A DNA stretch of 34,211 nt from NCBI GenBank assembly GCA_016302315.1, contig JAEDNW010000005.1, positions 1 through 34,211 of the forward strand, given 5' to 3'. The first letter of the stretch is position 1. Each line of letters begins with the position of its first letter. Below, one piece after another: positions 26,110 through 34,096 of this stretch. Below the pieces are notes generated by a model, which had not been told where the DNA came from, searched no databases, and saw only the letters and a list, made by a program, of their open reading frames with translations. Both the position numbers and the translations under genes were made by a program. The stretch comes from UBA1724 sp016302315. Its GTDB lineage: Bacteria; Verrucomicrobiota; Lentisphaeria; Oligosphaerales; Oligosphaeraceae.

Positions 26110-26145
26110 TTGCCGAGCGTAATGCGTGCGCGTACACGCACGTGA
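26110..26145 (+). CDS. Possible 11-codon leader peptide before proS
   Basis: AAAGGAGG (26,096-26,103), one of the strongest Shine-Dalgarno matches in the window, lies six bases before a TTG that opens an 11-codon frame (MPSVMRARTRT, stop TGA at 26,143). Its last six sense codons, three of them Arg, run through a hairpin with arms CGTGCG (26,125-26,130) and CGCACG (26,137-26,142). proS starts 48 bases later without a Shine-Dalgarno. This looks like a leader peptide whose translation would open the hairpin. It is only a candidate; Pro codons, expected for a proline-sensing leader, are not enriched. Confidence 0.3.
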   Translation: MPSVMRARTRT

Positions 26146-26193
26146 GGCCCCTTCCCCTTTGTCATTGACCCATCAGCCCCCTTTTCCCTGCCC

Positions 26194-27936
26194 ATGCGAC
26201 TCTCCCAAATGCTCGGACAGCGTCTCCGGGAAGCCCCCCGGGACGCCCAGACCGTCAGCCATAAATTCCTGGCCCGCGGCGGATACTGTCTGCCGGTGTC
26301 TGCCGGCATCTTCACCCTCCTTCCCCTGGGACTGCGCATCACCCGGAAGATCGAGGCCATCATCCGCCAGGAAATGGATGCCATCGGCGGCCAGGAGATG
26401 CTCATGCCCGTGGCCCTCACCGCCGAATTGTGGCAGCAGAGCGGACGCTGGGAGAGCGTAGGGGCGGAGCTGCTCCGCTTCAAGGACCGGAACGGGAAGG
26501 ACATGATGCTGGGCATGACCCACGAGGAAGCCTGCGTCCACGCCGTCCGCGCCAATGTCAGCAGCTACAAGCAGCTGCCCTTCATGACCTACCAGATCCA
26601 GACCAAATACCGGGACGAGGCACGGCCCCGGGCGGGCCTGATCCGCACCCGGGAATTCACCATGAAGGATGCCTACAGCTTCCACGCCACCCAGGAGGAT
26701 CTGGAGCAGTACTACCAGGTCTGCCACAAGGCCTACACCCGCATTTTCCAGCGCATCGGATTCCGGGAGTTCATCAGCATTCAGGCGGACTCCGGCATCT
26801 TCGGCGGCAACCGGTCCGACGAATTCATGGCCATCGCCGACTGCGGCGAAGACACCCTCTTCGTCTCCCCCAACGGCAACTACCAGGCCAACCGGGAAGT
26901 GGCCTGCGCCGCTCTCCAGTATCCCCAGGAGGAGCCCCTCCCCCTGGAGAAGGTGGCCACGCCCCACGCCAAGACCATTGCCGAAGTGGCCGATTTTCTG
27001 GGGGTGGACGCCGCCCACACCTGCAAGGCCGTCTTCTACCGGGATTCCCAGGACAAGCTGGTCTTCGTCAACATCCGGGGCGACCTGGAAGTCAACGAGA
27101 CTAAGCTGGCCAAGGTGGTGAAGGACTCCAACCTGGCCTTCGCCAATGATCAGCTCATCCGGGACGCCGGGGCCGTCCCCGGCTACGCCTCCCTCTACGG
27201 CCTGGATCTCTCCCGCATCCGGGTGGTGGTGGATCCCTCCGTCGTCCGCTCCCCCAACCTCGTGGTGGGGGCAAACCAGGAGGAGTTCCACTATCGCAAT
27301 TTCAACTACCAGCGAGACCTGGCCGACACCGGCAATGTGACGGTGGCCGACATCGCCTGCGTCCGGGACGGGGATCCCTCCCCCGTGGACGGCGCCCCCC
27401 TCAAGCTCCTCCACGGCATCGAGATCGGAAACATCTTCCAGCTGGGCACCAAGTACTCCCAGCCCATGGGATGTCTCTTCCTGGACGCCGACGGCAAGGC
27501 CAAGCCCATGGTCATGGGCTGCTACGGCATCGGTGTGGGACGCTCCATGGCCGCCATCGTGGAACAGCACCACGACGACTACGGCCCCATCTGGCCCATG
27601 TCCATCGCCCCCTACCAGGTGCACATCATCGGCCTGAAATACAACGAGGAATCCGTCCGGGAAGCCTGCGAGTCCCTCTACGGCGAGTTGCAGAAGGCCG
27701 GTGTGGAAGTGCTCCTGGACGACCGCGGGGAGAAGGCGGGAAGTGCCTTTGCCGACGCCGACCTCCTGGGAATCCCCCTCCGGGTGGTGATCTCCCCCAA
27801 GACCCTGGCCGCCGGCCAGGTGGAATTCAAGCATCGGGACTGGGGCAAGGATTGCCAGATGAAGCCCCTGGAAGGCCTGGCCGCCTTCCTCCAGGAAGAG
27901 ATTCGCACCGCCATGGCGGCGCTGGATCCCCAGTAA
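26194..27936 (+). CDS. proS: Prolyl-tRNA synthetase, bacterial type with editing domain
   Basis: Charges tRNA-Pro with proline, 580 residues. Class II motifs are in order: motif 1 region LPLGLRITRKIEAIIRQEMD, motif 2 RTREFTMKDAYSF (about 152-164) and motif 3 GCYGIGVGRSMAA (about 442-454). Between motifs 2 and 3 lies the YbaK-like editing insert (about 230-390), which hydrolyses mischarged Ala-tRNA-Pro, marking the bacterial ProS type. The C-terminal 110 residues form the anticodon-binding domain. There is no Shine-Dalgarno; CCCCCTTTTCCCTGCCC precedes the ATG. A possible leader peptide and hairpin lie just upstream. It heads a plus-strand gene run continuing to the window end. Confidence 0.97.
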   Translation: MRLSQMLGQRLREAPRDAQTVSHKFLARGGYCLPVSAGIFTLLPLGLRITRKIEAIIRQEMDAIGGQEMLMPVALTAELWQQSGRWESVGAELLRFKDRNGKDMMLGMTHEEACVHAVRANVSSYKQLPFMTYQIQTKYRDEARPRAGLIRTREFTMKDAYSFHATQEDLEQYYQVCHKAYTRIFQRIGFREFISIQADSGIFGGNRSDEFMAIADCGEDTLFVSPNGNYQANREVACAALQYPQEEPLPLEKVATPHAKTIAEVADFLGVDAAHTCKAVFYRDSQDKLVFVNIRGDLEVNETKLAKVVKDSNLAFANDQLIRDAGAVPGYASLYGLDLSRIRVVVDPSVVRSPNLVVGANQEEFHYRNFNYQRDLADTGNVTVADIACVRDGDPSPVDGAPLKLLHGIEIGNIFQLGTKYSQPMGCLFLDADGKAKPMVMGCYGIGVGRSMAAIVEQHHDDYGPIWPMSIAPYQVHIIGLKYNEESVREACESLYGELQKAGVEVLLDDRGEKAGSAFADADLLGIPLRVVISPKTLAAGQVEFKHRDWGKDCQMKPLEGLAAFLQEEIRTAMAALDPQ

Positions 27937-27963
27937 TCCACCCTCTGACAGGAGAACGCAACC

Positions 27964-28758
27964 ATGCCTATCTGCCGCATCTACGACTCTTTAGGAAAAG
28001 AGCTGGCACAGTGTAGCACCGCTGCGTTCCCCCCCCATGCCAAAATCTCCTTCGGGCGCTCCTCCCAGTGCGATATCTGCCTGAAGTCCGTGGCCGAAAC
28101 CAGCATCTCCCGCAACCACTTCTACATCCAGGAGGGCATCGGGGGACAGTGGACCATCTATGACAACGGCTCCCGGGCCGGACTCATCCAGAACGCCAAA
28201 AAAATCAAAACCGCCCCCCTGGTGGACGGCGCCATCTTCCGCTTCGGGGGACTCTTCTTCGCCTTCGGGGAAAAGGGCGTCCCCTCCCACTACCAGCTTA
28301 AATGGGTGGGATCCGACGGAAAGGAGCACACCGGAACCCTCTGGGAAGGCACCAACTCCGTGGGCGCCTCGCGGGACAACTATGTCACGGTGCGGGAAGG
28401 GGATATCTCCCGCTTCCACGCCCACCTCATCATCCGGGGAAAGTCCGTCCTCCTGGAATCCGTGAACTCCATCCTGGAAACGGAGGTGAACGGACAGCGC
28501 ATCGACGGCGCCGTGGAACTCCATCCCGGCGACATCCTCTCCCTGGCGGGATATTCCATCGAGCTGGAATACCTGGACATTGCGGAAAAACGGGCCCCCG
28601 TCCTCCTCTCCCAGCAGGAAGTCTCCTTCCGGAACCAGAGGATGCGAACGACCCGGAACACTTCGAGAATCGTGGCCTGCTGCCTCCTGGGAACCGCCAT
28701 CCTCTGCCTGGTGGCCCTGGGAGTCATGGCCATGAAGTGGCTCCCTGGCGCCCAATGA
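27964..28758 (+). CDS. Double FHA-domain membrane-anchored protein
   Basis: A 264-residue protein with two forkhead-associated domains and a C-terminal TM segment (about 234-257). FHA1 (about 5-100) keeps the phosphothreonine-binding residues: Gly31-Arg32, Ser49-Arg50-x-His52, and YDNGSRAGL. FHA2 (about 112-212) has ISRFHAH but Ala135 where the Arg of the G-R pair is expected, so it may not bind phosphopeptide. The FHA domains face the cytosol if the tail anchors the protein, and it could recruit phosphorylated partners; no Ser/Thr kinase gene is in the window. AGGAG precedes the ATG by nine bases. It lies between proS and mgtE. Confidence 0.88.
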   Translation: MPICRIYDSLGKELAQCSTAAFPPHAKISFGRSSQCDICLKSVAETSISRNHFYIQEGIGGQWTIYDNGSRAGLIQNAKKIKTAPLVDGAIFRFGGLFFAFGEKGVPSHYQLKWVGSDGKEHTGTLWEGTNSVGASRDNYVTVREGDISRFHAHLIIRGKSVLLESVNSILETEVNGQRIDGAVELHPGDILSLAGYSIELEYLDIAEKRAPVLLSQQEVSFRNQRMRTTRNTSRIVACCLLGTAILCLVALGVMAMKWLPGAQ

Positions 28759-28808
28759 GGCGCCTCTCCTCGTCCATGCCGTAGCCACGAAGAGAGAGGA
28801 TTCCTCCC

Positions 28809-30170
28809 ATGCCCAAGCTCGAAGAACTGCTCGCCCAGGGTAACCTGGCGGAACTCCAGAAAAACCTGCGGGAAATGAACCCGGTGGACATCGCCAATGA
28901 AATGGGCGAGATGGACACCGCCGACATGATCCGGGTCTTCCGGCTCATGCACAAGGATCTGGCCGCCGAGGTCTTCGCCTACCTGGACGCCAACGACCAC
29001 AACACCATCGCCCGGCAGCTCACCTCCGAGGAGGCCCGCCTCCTGGTGGAGGAAATGTATCTGGACGACGCCGTGGACTTCCTGGACGAACTGCCCAGCG
29101 ACATGGTTCGCAACATCCTGGCCAAGGCCGACCCCGAAACCCGGAAGCTCATCAACGTCTTCCTCAAATATCCCGACAACTCCGCCGGCAGCCTCATGAC
29201 CGTGGAGTTCGTCCGGCTCTTTGAAAGCCAGACCTGCCGGGAGGCCATCGCCTATATCCGGACCTCCGGCATCGAAAAGGAAACCATCTACACCTGCTAC
29301 GTGGTGGACGCCGCCACCCACCTCACCGGCATCGTCTCCCTCCGGGAAATCCTCACCAGCAAGGACGATACCCTCATCCGGGATATCATGAGCCGGGACT
29401 TCGTCTACGCCACCACCACCCAGGACCAGGAACTGGTGGCCCAGGACTTCCGGAAATACGACCTGATCGCCATGCCCGTGCTGGATCTGGAATCCCGCAT
29501 CGTGGGCATCATCACCGTCGACGACATCATGGATGTCATCGAGGACGAGCAGACGGAAGACCTGGAGCGTCTGGCCGGTATGCAGCACGCCGAAAAGGGG
29601 TATCTGGACTCCACGGTCTGGGAACTGGCCAAGAACCGCCTTCTCTGGCTGCTGATCCTCATGGTCTCCGCCACCCTCACCGCCAGCCTCATCAACCACT
29701 ACAACCGGCTTCTGGAGACCATGGTGGTCCTCACCGCCTTCATCCCCATGCTCATGGACACCGGAGGCAACTCCGGCAACCAGGCCTCCACCCTCATGGT
29801 CCGGGGACTGGCCACCGGGGAAGTCACCTTCCGGGACTGGGGAAAGGTCCTCTGGAAGGAGCTGCGGGTGGGCCTGCTGTGCGCCTTCATCCTCGCCTCC
29901 ATCAACTTCCTCCGCATCGCCATCTTCGCCCAGGCCGTCTGGACCGTGAACCTGGTGGTGAACCTGACCCTCTTCTTCACCGTGGTGGTGGCCAAGGTCC
30001 TGGGCTCCAGCCTCCCCATCGCCGCCAAGATGGCACGTCTGGATCCCGCCCTCATGGCCAGCCCCATCCTCACCACCATGGTTGACCTCTTCACTCTCCT
30101 CATCTATTTCCTCATCGCCACCCACCTCCTCCCCCTCCTAGGATTCCAGCCCGCCACCCCCGGAGTCTGA
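28809..30170 (+). CDS. mgtE: Magnesium transporter MgtE
   Basis: Magnesium-gated Mg2+ channel of the inner membrane, 453 residues, the normal size. An N-terminal helical repeat domain (about 1-125), two CBS domains (about 130-250; SLMTVEFV, GIVSLREIL, IIGVITVDDIMDV-like segment), and five TM segments (about 275-448) are in the standard order. The pore region has the family motif PMLMDTGGNSGNQAST. Acidic residues at the N/CBS interface sense cytosolic Mg2+. GAGAGGA lies eight bases before the ATG. Its stop overlaps the next start (TGATG), so the dihydroorotase is translationally coupled to it. Confidence 0.96.
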   Translation: MPKLEELLAQGNLAELQKNLREMNPVDIANEMGEMDTADMIRVFRLMHKDLAAEVFAYLDANDHNTIARQLTSEEARLLVEEMYLDDAVDFLDELPSDMVRNILAKADPETRKLINVFLKYPDNSAGSLMTVEFVRLFESQTCREAIAYIRTSGIEKETIYTCYVVDAATHLTGIVSLREILTSKDDTLIRDIMSRDFVYATTTQDQELVAQDFRKYDLIAMPVLDLESRIVGIITVDDIMDVIEDEQTEDLERLAGMQHAEKGYLDSTVWELAKNRLLWLLILMVSATLTASLINHYNRLLETMVVLTAFIPMLMDTGGNSGNQASTLMVRGLATGEVTFRDWGKVLWKELRVGLLCAFILASINFLRIAIFAQAVWTVNLVVNLTLFFTVVVAKVLGSSLPIAAKMARLDPALMASPILTTMVDLFTLLIYFLIATHLLPLLGFQPATPGV

Positions 30171-31180
30171 TGCTCATCGTCCCCGCCTTTCTTGATCTCC
30201 ACGTCCACCTCCGCGAACCGGGGCAGACCCACAAGGGGGACATTGCCCACGAGACCCGGGCGGCTGTGGCCGGAGGATTCCATACCCTCCTGGCCATGCC
30301 CAACACCCTGCCGCCCCCGGATTCCCCGGAGCGCTTCCAGCAAATCCAGGAACTCCTGGAACAAAAGGCGGCCTGCCAGGTCTTTTCCTGCGCCTGCATG
30401 ACGGTGGGACGGGAGGGGAAGCGTCCTGCCCCCATCGGGGAACTCCGGCAGGCCGGCGCCCTGGCCTTCTCCGACGACGGCTCCACCACCCAGGATACCG
30501 GCGTGATGCGGGAGGTGGCCTACCAGGCCGCCCAGGCCCAGGCTCCCCTGGTGGACCACTGCGAGGACGGCCCCTCCTCCCGTCTGGGAGAGATCCGGAT
30601 GGTGGAGCGGGACATTCTTCTGGCCCAGGAAACCGGGGCCCGGTTCCATCTTCAACATCTCTCCGCCCGGGAGGCGGTGGAGCTGCTGCGGCAGGCCCGG
30701 AGAGACGGCTTGCCGGTCACGGGCGAGGCCACACCCCATCATCTGGCCCTCACTGCCCGGGCCCTGGAAACCTGGGGGACGGATGCCAAGATGGCGCCGC
30801 CTCTGCGGGAGGAGGAGGACCGGCTGGCCCTGGTGCAGGCCGTGGCCGAAGGTGTCATCACCGTCATTGCCACGGACCACGCCCCCCACGCTCCGGAGGA
30901 AAAGGCCCTCCCCTTCCCCCAGGCCCCCAACGGCATCCTGGGGCTGGAATCCGCCTTCTCCGTCTGCAACCGGGTCCTGGTGAAAAGCGGCGCCATGACC
31001 CTGGAGGCCCTGCTGGAGCGCCTCACCACCGGCCCCGCCCGGGTGCTGAACATTCCCCTCCCCGAAAAGACCATCCGTCTGGAACCCGAGGGAGACTTCC
31101 CCATTCCCCCGCCTCAATACTCCTTTGCCCGGAACTCCCCCTGGACCGGCTTCCTCGGCTGGGGACACATCCTTCCCTAG
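30170..31180 (+). CDS. pyrC: Class I dihydroorotase, trimmed at both ends
   Basis: Amidohydrolase that closes carbamoyl-aspartate to dihydroorotate in pyrimidine synthesis. The core is intact: metal ligands His11 and His13 in FLDLHVHLREPG, then PNTLPPPDS, VDHCED, LQHLSA, GEATPHHL and the catalytic ATDHAPH, followed by GLESAF. Class I enzymes are usually about 420-440 residues; this one has 336. It begins directly at the HVHLREPG strand, without the roughly 45 preceding residues, and stops near FLGWGHILP, lacking the final strands. Those two missing parts normally pair as a small beta-sandwich. An upstream extension is impossible because the start overlaps the mgtE stop. Activity is likely but a non-catalytic pseudo-form or altered assembly is possible. 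Confidence 0.85.
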   Translation: MLIVPAFLDLHVHLREPGQTHKGDIAHETRAAVAGGFHTLLAMPNTLPPPDSPERFQQIQELLEQKAACQVFSCACMTVGREGKRPAPIGELRQAGALAFSDDGSTTQDTGVMREVAYQAAQAQAPLVDHCEDGPSSRLGEIRMVERDILLAQETGARFHLQHLSAREAVELLRQARRDGLPVTGEATPHHLALTARALETWGTDAKMAPPLREEEDRLALVQAVAEGVITVIATDHAPHAPEEKALPFPQAPNGILGLESAFSVCNRVLVKSGAMTLEALLERLTTGPARVLNIPLPEKTIRLEPEGDFPIPPPQYSFARNSPWTGFLGWGHILP

Positions 31181-31253
31181 AAAACCCCGCCGGCAAAAAT
31201 CCCTTTCCTTTCTATCCCAATCCACCCACCCCTAACGCCAGGAACCCCTGATC

Positions 31254-32621
31254 ATGGCCAACGAAGAAAACGCCCCCAAGGCAGACGCCCCCTCCTACAC
31301 GGAGTTCATGAACAAGCTCACCTCTCTCTGCAAACGGAGAGGCATCATCTTCCAAAGCTCCGAAATCTACGGCGGCTTCAACGGATTCTGGGACTACGGC
31401 CCCAATGGCGCCCCCCTGAAGCGCTCCGTGGAACGGGCCTGGTGGAAATACATGATCGAAGACCGGGACAATGTGGTGGGACTGGACTCCACCATCATCT
31501 GCCACCCCGAAGTCTGGAAGGCCTCCGGCCACGTGAGCCACTTCTCCGACCAGATGACCGACTGCCGGGACTGCAAGAAGCGCTGGCGCGTGGACCAGCT
31601 CCCCGTCCCCGGGGAATGCCCCGCCTGCGGCAGCCATAACCTCACCGAACCCCGGGACTTCAATCTGATGATGCAGACCTACGTGGGCCCCGTCTTCGAC
31701 GAGGACCACAAGGCCTACCTCCGGGCCGAATCCTGCCAGCCCATCTTCGTGGACTTCAACACCATCCGGGTGGCCACCCGAAAGCAGCTCCCCTTCGGCA
31801 TCGCCCAGACCGGAAAGGCCTTCCGCAATGAGATCAATCCCCGGAACTTCACCTTCCGCTCCCGGGAATTCATGCAGATGGAAATGGAATTCTTCTGCGA
31901 TGACCACGACTCCCTGGACTGGTTCGACTACTGGATGAAGGAACGCTGGAACTTCTACACCAAGATCCTCCGCATCCCCGAAGACAAACTCCGCTGGCAC
32001 TGGCACGACAAGCTGGCCCACTACGCCAAGAAGGCCGTGGACATCGAGTATCTCTTCCCCTTCGGATGGGATGAAATCGAGGGCATCCACCACCGGGGCA
32101 CCTGGGATATGTCCCAGCACGCCGCCTTCTCCGGAGACAAGCCCGCCTGCTCCATCTTCAACCCCGAAACCAAGGAAATCTACTTCCCCACCGTGGTGGA
32201 AACCTCCTGCGGACTGGACCGCATCTGCCTCATGCTCCTCTGCAACGCCTACGAGGAAGACACCGCCGCCTCCAAGAAGGCCGACCGGGACGAGGATCTG
32301 CGGGTGGTGATGCACCTGCCCGCCCTGGTGGCCCCCGTCCAGGCCGCCGTCCTCCCCCTCTCCAAGAAGCTGGAAGCCCCCGCCCGGGAACTGCTGGCCA
32401 CCCTCCGGAAGCACGACATCCGCAGCGACTACGACGACTCCGGCTCCATCGGCAAGCGCTACCGCCGTCAGGACGAGATCGGCACCCCCTTCTGCGTGAC
32501 CTACGACTTCGATTCCGAGAACGACCACGCCGTCACCGTCCGGGACCGGGATTCCATGCAGCAGGAGCGCGTCCCCGTGGCTGACCTGCCCGCCTACCTC
32601 TACACCCGCATCCACGCCTGA
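31254..32621 (+). CDS. glyQS: Glycyl-tRNA synthetase, dimeric type
   Basis: Charges tRNA-Gly; this is the single-chain alpha2 enzyme (455 residues) rather than the two-subunit GlyQ/GlyS type of E. coli. The family start GGFNGFWDYGPNGAPLK is at about 40-56. A zinc-binding insert has Cys104, Cys107, Cys122 and Cys125 (CRDC and CPAC). Motif 2 FRNEINPRNFTFRSREF and motif 3 region VVETSCGLDRICLML are intact, and the C-terminal anticodon domain contains the SIGKRYRRQDEIGTPF segment. AGGAA lies ten bases before the ATG. Confidence 0.96.
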   Translation: MANEENAPKADAPSYTEFMNKLTSLCKRRGIIFQSSEIYGGFNGFWDYGPNGAPLKRSVERAWWKYMIEDRDNVVGLDSTIICHPEVWKASGHVSHFSDQMTDCRDCKKRWRVDQLPVPGECPACGSHNLTEPRDFNLMMQTYVGPVFDEDHKAYLRAESCQPIFVDFNTIRVATRKQLPFGIAQTGKAFRNEINPRNFTFRSREFMQMEMEFFCDDHDSLDWFDYWMKERWNFYTKILRIPEDKLRWHWHDKLAHYAKKAVDIEYLFPFGWDEIEGIHHRGTWDMSQHAAFSGDKPACSIFNPETKEIYFPTVVETSCGLDRICLMLLCNAYEEDTAASKKADRDEDLRVVMHLPALVAPVQAAVLPLSKKLEAPARELLATLRKHDIRSDYDDSGSIGKRYRRQDEIGTPFCVTYDFDSENDHAVTVRDRDSMQQERVPVADLPAYLYTRIHA

Positions 32622-32659
32622 TCCACGGGCTCGAACCTCTCCTCCTCTCCCCCCTACCC

Positions 32660-34090
32660 ATGAAGAAGGCCATCTTTCTTTCTGTCCTTGCGGCGTTCCT
32701 CCTCGGCAACGCCATCGTTGGCTATTCTCTGCAAAGCAAGGAGGAAAAGGGAGGAGAGGAACTCCAGGCCACGCTGGAGAATGTGGATCTCTTTCTAGAG
32801 GTCCTTCAGCAGGTCCGCGCCAACTATCTGGATTGGGAGAACACGGAGATCGACAGGCTCTTCGAGGCCGCCATCAAGGGGATGGTGTCCTCCCTGGACC
32901 CCTTCAGCGAGTTCATGACGCCCGAGGACTACCAGGAGTTCATGGCGGAGGAGAGGGACACCTTCGGAGGCATCGGCGTCCAGGTGCATCTCCAGGAGGG
33001 GATCCTTACCATCTCCTCCGTCATCCGGGACACCCCCGCCGCCGCCGGCGGCCTGATGTCCGGGGACCAGATTCTCGCCATTGACGGGGAACCCCTGAGG
33101 GGAAAGAAGCTGGAAGAGATTGTGGGAAAGCTGCGGGGCACCCCGGATACGGAGGTCAGAATCACCGTCCGGCGCCCCCAGGACGAGGAGGAAGAGAAGA
33201 CCTGGGAGTTGACACTGGTGCGCCAGAGCATCGAAAATCCCAGCGTCAACGATGTCCACGTCATCCAGGGCACCAAAACCGGATTCCTGCGCATCGACTC
33301 CTTTGTGACCCCCACCGCCGTTCAGTTCGGAAAGGCCATTCTGGAACTGCAGAACCAGGGTATCGACAGCCTGATCCTGGATCTCCGGGGCAACCCCGGC
33401 GGACAGGTGCAGACCTGCGTCCTTGTCCTCAGCTATCTCCTCCCCAAGGACTTGCTGGTGGCCACCATGGAAAACCGGAACGGGGAAGTGGAACGTGCCT
33501 GGTACACCCAGGATTGCCCCGTCCACCTCCCCCCTGAAATCCCCATTGTGGTCTTGGGAGACCGGGGCACAGCCTCCGCCGCCGAACTGGCCATCAGCTG
33601 CCTGCGGGACTACCATCGGGCGGCTTTTGTGGGAGACCGCACCTTCGGGAAAGCCCTGGTCCAGGATGTGGCGAATCTGTCGGGAGGCAACGCCCTCACG
33701 TTAACCATTGCCCAATACTACACCAAGGAGCGCACCCCCATCCAGGGCAAGGGAATCCGGCCGGACTTCCCGGACCCCCTCACCCGGCAGCAGCACCTGG
33801 AAATCTTCGCCGGGAAAAACCTGGAGGAGATCGACCAGAAGGATCCCAATATCCAGACCGCGCTCCAGTTCTTCGCCCAGGGAGCCCAGTGGCCGGTCTA
33901 CCAGGGAAAGCCCGAGGGAGACTATGAGGACATCCTCCCCCAGTGGCGCCGAGACTCCCAAAGACAGTATCAAATGCAGGATTTCATCCCCTACATTCTC
34001 GAAAAGGAAAATCCCGAAACCGAAGGTGCCCCGGGAGAAGAGCAGCAGCCCGCCGGAGAGGGGGAACTCCCCGCTCAGCAGGAGCACTAA
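32660..34090 (+). CDS. C-terminal processing protease, S41 family
   Basis: Exported serine protease of the CtpA/Prc type, 476 residues. Residues 1-22 are a signal peptide or anchor (MKKAIFLSVLAAFLLGNAI). A PDZ domain (about 95-185) with FGGIGVQVHLQ binds C-termini. The catalytic domain has LILDLRGNPGG, Ser306 in GTASAAEL and Lys331 in RTFGKALVQ, 25 residues apart as in the Ser-Lys dyad of the family. The acidic, Gln-rich C-terminus (about 440-476) is probably disordered. The substrate is unknown; such proteases trim envelope proteins. The ATG follows CTCTCCCCCCTACCC with no Shine-Dalgarno. dapB starts six bases after the stop. Confidence 0.93.
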   Translation: MKKAIFLSVLAAFLLGNAIVGYSLQSKEEKGGEELQATLENVDLFLEVLQQVRANYLDWENTEIDRLFEAAIKGMVSSLDPFSEFMTPEDYQEFMAEERDTFGGIGVQVHLQEGILTISSVIRDTPAAAGGLMSGDQILAIDGEPLRGKKLEEIVGKLRGTPDTEVRITVRRPQDEEEEKTWELTLVRQSIENPSVNDVHVIQGTKTGFLRIDSFVTPTAVQFGKAILELQNQGIDSLILDLRGNPGGQVQTCVLVLSYLLPKDLLVATMENRNGEVERAWYTQDCPVHLPPEIPIVVLGDRGTASAAELAISCLRDYHRAAFVGDRTFGKALVQDVANLSGGNALTLTIAQYYTKERTPIQGKGIRPDFPDPLTRQQHLEIFAGKNLEEIDQKDPNIQTALQFFAQGAQWPVYQGKPEGDYEDILPQWRRDSQRQYQMQDFIPYILEKENPETEGAPGEEQQPAGEGELPAQQEH

Positions 34091-34096
34091 CCCCCC

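Noticed and set aside
26173..27834. A 553-codon minus-strand frame opposite proS
   Set aside because: Antisense shadow; proS is complete with all synthetase motifs. The same applies to long frames opposite mgtE, glyQS, argJ and uraA.
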